From assembly GCA_022823105.1 (NCBI GenBank), contig JAJDXU010000214.1:1-9806 (forward strand): DNA of 9,806 bases, given 5' to 3'. Below, piece after piece: positions 7,412 through 9,806 of the stretch. The position numbers and the translations under genes were made by a program. The notes under the pieces were generated by a model. The model made no database searches, had not been told where the DNA came from, and was given only the letters and a program-made list of their open reading frames with translations. The stretch is from Dehalococcoidia bacterium. Lineage in GTDB: Bacteria; Chloroflexota; Dehalococcoidia; Lucifugimonadales; UBA3495. Position 1 is the stretch's first letter. Each line of letters begins with the position of its first letter.

Positions 7412-7525
7412 TTAGATTTCGACTCTCGAGGAAAGGTGCGGCAGGCACACGCAGTCCACCGCATCCAGCCCCGCCAAGACCAGACTGCGATGGTGAACTG
7501 CTCTGCACAGTACCTCCATGCTCAT
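7412..7525 (-). CDS. Putative small ORF (37 aa), candidate leuA leader peptide
   Basis: ATG at 7525, TAA at 7414-7412. A perfect GGAGGA (7536-7531) sits five bases before the ATG, the strongest ribosome site in the window. The peptide begins MSMEVLCRAVHH and ends LSSRVEI. It has six Leu (residues 6, 15, 17, 20, 28, 31), six Val and one Ile, so 13 of 37 residues are branched-chain, including L-V-L at 15-17, but there is no run of consecutive Leu codons as in classical leucine leaders. It ends 58 bases before leuA and just before a GC hairpin. I do not recognise a family. It could be a chance ORF: overlapping frames are also open here, and a second GGAGG-GTG pair lies in another frame (GTG at about 7510). 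Confidence 0.4.
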   Translation of the reverse strand: MSMEVLCRAVHHRSLVLAGLDAVDCVCLPHLSSRVEI

Positions 7526-7607
7526 GTGAATCCTCCAAGTGGTTCGCTGCAAGGGTCGGTGGGGCGACTGAATATCCACCCCGACGGACCAGGGCCACAG
7601 CGAAAAA

Positions 7608-8618
7608 TTACTCGATTTCGCGCGGGTTCAGCCAGGGCATTATCTCGCGGAGACCGCGGCCGACCTCGTGGATGCGGCTGGTGCGGGCTTCCTGGCGCAG
7701 GCGCAGGAAGTTGTGCCGTCCCTCGTCGCATTCCGCCATCCATTCCTGGGCGAAGGACCCGCTCTGAATGTCGTCGAGGACGCGGTGCATGTTTTCGCGG
7801 ACATGGTCGTCTACGACGCGGGTGCCACGGGTCAGGTCGCCGTACTCGGCGGTGTCGCTGACAGAGTAGCGCATGTAGTTGAACCCGCCCTGCTGGCTCA
7901 GGTCGACGATCATCTTGAGCTCGTGGAGGCACTCGAAATAGGCGATTTCGGGCGGATAGCCGCGCTCGACCAGGGTCTCGAAGGCCAGGTTGATCAGGGC
8001 GGTAACGCCGCCGCACAAGACCGACTGCTCGCCGAAAAGGTCGCTCTCGGTCTCGTCTTTAAACGTGGTTTCGAGGACGCCGGCGCGGGCGCAGCCGATG
8101 CCGGCTGCGTAGGCAAGCCCGATGTTCTTGGCGTTGCCGGTGGCGTCCTGGTGAATGGCCAGGAGGCAGGGCACGCCGATGCCCTGCTCCACGAAGTGCT
8201 CACGCATGCGGTGGCCGGGAGCCTTGGGGGCGATCATCATCACGTCCACCGTGGGCGGCGGAACGACGAACTGGTAGTGAATGGTGAAACCGTGAGCGAA
8301 CATGAGGGCTTTGCCCGGCCCCAGGTTGGGCTCGATCTCATCCCGGTACACGTCCTTCTGAACGTGGTCGGGGATGGCGACCATCATCACGTCGGCCTCT
8401 TTGGCGACCTCGGCGACGCTGCCCACTGCCAGCCCGGCATCCCGGGCGGCCTGCCGGCTGGCGCTGCCCTCGTACAGGCCGACCATGACATTGACTCCGC
8501 TGTCGTGGAGGTTCAGGGCGTAAGCGTGGCCCTGGCTGCCGTAGCCGATCATGCCGACGGTCTTGCCTTCGAGGAAGGACATGTCGGCGTCTTTTTCGGT
8601 GTAGATATTAACTGCCAT
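7608..8618 (-). CDS. ilvC: Ketol-acid reductoisomerase (class I), IlvC
   Basis: A protein of 336 aa, the usual class I (short) length. It isomerises and reduces acetolactate or acetohydroxybutyrate to the dihydroxy acids of the valine/leucine and isoleucine pathways, using NAD(P)H and magnesium. ATG at 8618 is preceded by AAGGA at 7-base spacing. The N-terminal Rossmann domain has GYGSQGHA (25-32). The cofactor loop reads GLYEGSAS (47-54): both serines that usually hold the NADPH phosphate are present, but the common Arg is Tyr49. Catalytic residues fit the family: H109 in FAHGF, K132 in APKAPGH, D193 and E197 in DLFGEQ, E229 and E233 in YFECLHELK, S252 in YSVSDTAEYG. It follows ilvN by 56 bases with a hairpin between them. 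Confidence 0.96.
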   Translation of the reverse strand: MAVNIYTEKDADMSFLEGKTVGMIGYGSQGHAYALNLHDSGVNVMVGLYEGSASRQAARDAGLAVGSVAEVAKEADVMMVAIPDHVQKDVYRDEIEPNLGPGKALMFAHGFTIHYQFVVPPPTVDVMMIAPKAPGHRMREHFVEQGIGVPCLLAIHQDATGNAKNIGLAYAAGIGCARAGVLETTFKDETESDLFGEQSVLCGGVTALINLAFETLVERGYPPEIAYFECLHELKMIVDLSQQGGFNYMRYSVSDTAEYGDLTRGTRVVDDHVRENMHRVLDDIQSGSFAQEWMAECDEGRHNFLRLRQEARTSRIHEVGRGLREIMPWLNPREIE

Positions 8619-8640
8619 TAGAACATCCTTAGTTGGTTTG

Positions 8641-8666
8641 CCCGGTCCGGCTGGGGACGGACCGGG
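8641..8666 (-). promoter_or_regulatory. Intercistronic hairpin between ilvN and ilvC
   Basis: A perfect nine-base stem, CCCGGTCCG with CGGACCGGG, around an eight-base loop, fills almost half of the 56-base ilvN-ilvC gap. No T run follows on the - strand, so full termination is unlikely. It could mark an RNA processing or stability point, or a partial stop that lowers downstream expression. It ends 10 bases before the ilvC ribosome site. Confidence 0.6.
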
Positions 8667-8674
8667 ATATTTGG

Positions 8675-9277
8675 TTAGACGCCTTCGTAGTGTCCGGGCA
8701 CGGCGCCGGCGAGCTCTGCCAGGGCGCCGTTTCGAGCGATAACCACGGAGTCGGCTCCGACATCGTCGCTAATGCGACCGGAGGTCTTGCCGCGCACCAT
8801 GGCGACGCGCCCGGTGCGCATGAGTTCGAGAATGCCGAAGGGCCGGAGTAGGTCGTACAGGGCGTCGATCTTGTCTTCCTCGCCGGTGATTTCCACGACG
8901 AGGGAGCGGGCGCCGACGTCCACGATCTTGGCGCGGAACAGATTTGCCATTTCGAGGATTTCGCTGCGGTTGGAGGGCGTGGCGCGGACCTTGATCAGGG
9001 CCAGTTCGCGCGCGACGACGTCCTCGGCGGAGATATTGGAGACCTTGACCACGTCGATCAGCTTGTCGAGGTGGCGAGTGGCCTGCTCCACGGTGTACTG
9101 ATCGCCGGTTACCACGAAGGTGAGGCGGGAGAGGCCGGGCTGCTCGCTGGCGCCGACGGCGAGGCTGGCGATGTTGAACCCGCGACGGCGGAACAGGCTG
9201 GCGACCCGCGTCAGCACGCCCGGTCGGTCCTGCACCAGCGCGATGATGGTGTGCTGTTCAGGGTTATGCGGTTTCAA
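8675..9277 (-). CDS. ilvN: Acetolactate synthase small (regulatory) subunit IlvN
   Basis: A protein of 200 aa. The small subunit binds IlvB, raises its activity and gives valine feedback inhibition. The N-terminal ACT domain (about 9-83) shows DRPGVLTRVASLFRRRGFNI and LAVG; the C-terminal small-subunit domain (about 92-165) shows ELALIKVRA, NLFRAKIVDVG and RTGRVAMVRG. About 35 residues after the last motif form a tail that makes the protein longer than the common 160-175 aa. Start: TTG at 9277, with GAGGGGGTGG before it; there is no ATG ahead of the conserved ACT strand, and the next candidate (GTG in ALVQD) would cut into it. The start overlaps the ilvB end by 14 bases, which indicates translational coupling. 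Confidence 0.94.
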   Translation of the reverse strand: MKPHNPEQHTIIALVQDRPGVLTRVASLFRRRGFNIASLAVGASEQPGLSRLTFVVTGDQYTVEQATRHLDKLIDVVKVSNISAEDVVARELALIKVRATPSNRSEILEMANLFRAKIVDVGARSLVVEITGEEDKIDALYDLLRPFGILELMRTGRVAMVRGKTSGRISDDVGADSVVIARNGALAELAGAVPGHYEGV

Positions 9278-9806
9278 TTCCCACCCCCTCGGGCTCGGGT
9301 TCTTCCATCATTTCATGGACCGATTCACCGGCCGGGATCATCGGGTACACGAACTCGTCCTCTTTGACTACGAAATCGACTACCACAGGGCCGGGCGTCT
9401 CCATGGCTTCCTGGATGGCTCCGGCGACTTCTTCCTGCTTGGTGACCCGGATGCCGCGGATGCCGTAGGCCTCGGCCAGCTTCACGAAGTCGGGATTTCG
9501 GCTGTAGATGGTGGAGAAGAAATCCTTGTCGTAGAAGAAGTCCTGCCACTGTCGGACCATGCCGAGGGACCCGTTATTGAGGATAGCGTATTTAACGTCG
9601 ATGTCGTTTTCCACGGCGGTTGCGAGGTCGCACAGGGTCATCTGGAAGCCGCCATCGCCGGCGATGGACCAGACGGTCTTGTCGGGCCGGCCGACCTTGG
9701 CGCCGAGGGCCGCGGGGACTTCGAAGCCCATCGCGCCGCTACCGCCGGAGGTGATCAGCGAGTTGGGTTCCTTGTAGCCGTAGTGCTGGGCGGCCCACAT
9801 CTGGTG
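9264..9806 (-). CDS. ilvB: Acetolactate synthase large (catalytic) subunit IlvB, C-terminal third; 5' end off the right edge
   Basis: 180 residues are visible, reading in frame from the right edge (HQMWAAQHY). IlvB joins pyruvate to pyruvate or 2-ketobutyrate using thiamine diphosphate. The visible part is the cofactor-binding domain: ITSGGSGAMGFEVPAALGAK, then GDG (visible residues 50-52) through NNGSLGMVRQWQ (77-88), the classic GDG-N25-NN thiamine diphosphate/magnesium motif with the RQWQ typical of biosynthetic acetolactate synthases. It ends with an acidic tail (MMEEPEPEG). A whole protein would be about 570 aa, so roughly two thirds lie outside the window. It is the first visible gene of the ilvB-ilvN-ilvC-leuA run; the operon promoter is outside. 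Confidence 0.94.
   Translation of the reverse strand, partial: HQMWAAQHYGYKEPNSLITSGGSGAMGFEVPAALGAKVGRPDKTVWSIAGDGGFQMTLCDLATAVENDIDVKYAILNNGSLGMVRQWQDFFYDKDFFSTIYSRNPDFVKLAEAYGIRGIRVTKQEEVAGAIQEAMETPGPVVVDFVVKEDEFVYPMIPAGESVHEMMEEPEPEGVGIETA

Larger units (their letters stand above)
7354..7607 (-). promoter_or_regulatory. Leader-like gap between ilvC and leuA
   Basis: The 254 non-coding bases contrast with the tight spacing elsewhere in this operon. Read on the - strand, it begins with TTTTT right after the ilvC stop, then a bulged stem (GTCGG and TGG with CCA and CCGAC, two bases bulged; about 7560-7587), then a 37-codon small ORF with a strong ribosome site, a GC hairpin, and the leuA ribosome site. 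I found no T-box consensus and no convincing -10/-35 pair. The arrangement recalls leader-peptide control of amino acid operons, but this is inferred from layout only. Confidence 0.4.

Noticed and set aside
7354..7464. Longer LeuA start at GTG 7464
   Set aside because: It adds about 37 residues with no LeuA similarity and runs through the GC hairpin; ATG at 7353 has the better ribosome site and the family N-terminus.
7560..7590. T-box antiterminator-like GGGGTGG stretch before leuA
   Set aside because: The rest of the conserved T-box core (ACCGCG) and a terminator with a T run are missing.
7668..8621. Long + strand open frame (317 aa) opposite ilvC
   Set aside because: Mirror of IlvC codons with no recognisable domain; the whole span is explained by ilvC.

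Overview
The window is GC-rich bacterial chromosome with dense coding, very short gaps and frequent GTG/TTG starts. The protein style (an ImuB/DnaE2 cassette together with an ilvB-ilvN-ilvC-leuA run) and a GC-rich perfect palindrome of a kind I associate with Chloroflexota metagenome bins suggest a Chloroflexota (Dehalococcoidia/SAR202-like) bacterium. That placement is an inference and I hold it only moderately. No rRNA, tRNA, CRISPR array, insertion sequence or phage gene was seen.

Left part, + strand (1-5716): a DNA damage-tolerance and nucleic-acid processing block. It opens with the 3' part of imuB, a catalytically dead Y-family polymerase homologue whose beginning lies off the left edge. 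Five bases later comes dnaE2, the error-prone C-family polymerase. Together they form the mutasome cassette: ImuB carries a candidate beta-clamp-binding motif (QSTLW) and DnaE2 does the error-prone synthesis. After a 168-base gap with a good extended -10 promoter and a GC hairpin next to the start codon, a beta-CASP metallo-beta-lactamase nuclease follows (337 aa, resembling ligase-associated exonucleases). It keeps the main metal ligands but has Phe where many family members have the motif C His.

Junction (5717-5793): the + strand block and the - strand block converge here. The short gap holds a perfect 14+1+14 base palindrome, which may act as a bidirectional transcription stop and may belong to a dispersed repeat family.

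Right part, - strand (9806 down to 5794): a branched-chain amino acid operon in pathway order: ilvB (3' third only, running off the right edge), ilvN (overlapping ilvB, TTG start), a 9-bp intercistronic hairpin, ilvC, a 254-base leader-like gap, and leuA. IlvB/IlvN make acetolactate or acetohydroxybutyrate, IlvC converts these to dihydroxy acids, and LeuA diverts 2-ketoisovalerate to leucine. The gap before leuA holds a 37-codon small ORF with a perfect GGAGGA ribosome binding site. Right after it comes a GC hairpin that overlaps an alternative pairing. This is the least explained part of the window and the best candidate for something new, possibly a leuA-specific leader peptide or attenuator.

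Most of the window is ordinary housekeeping and repair content. I do not see an obviously new multi-gene system.
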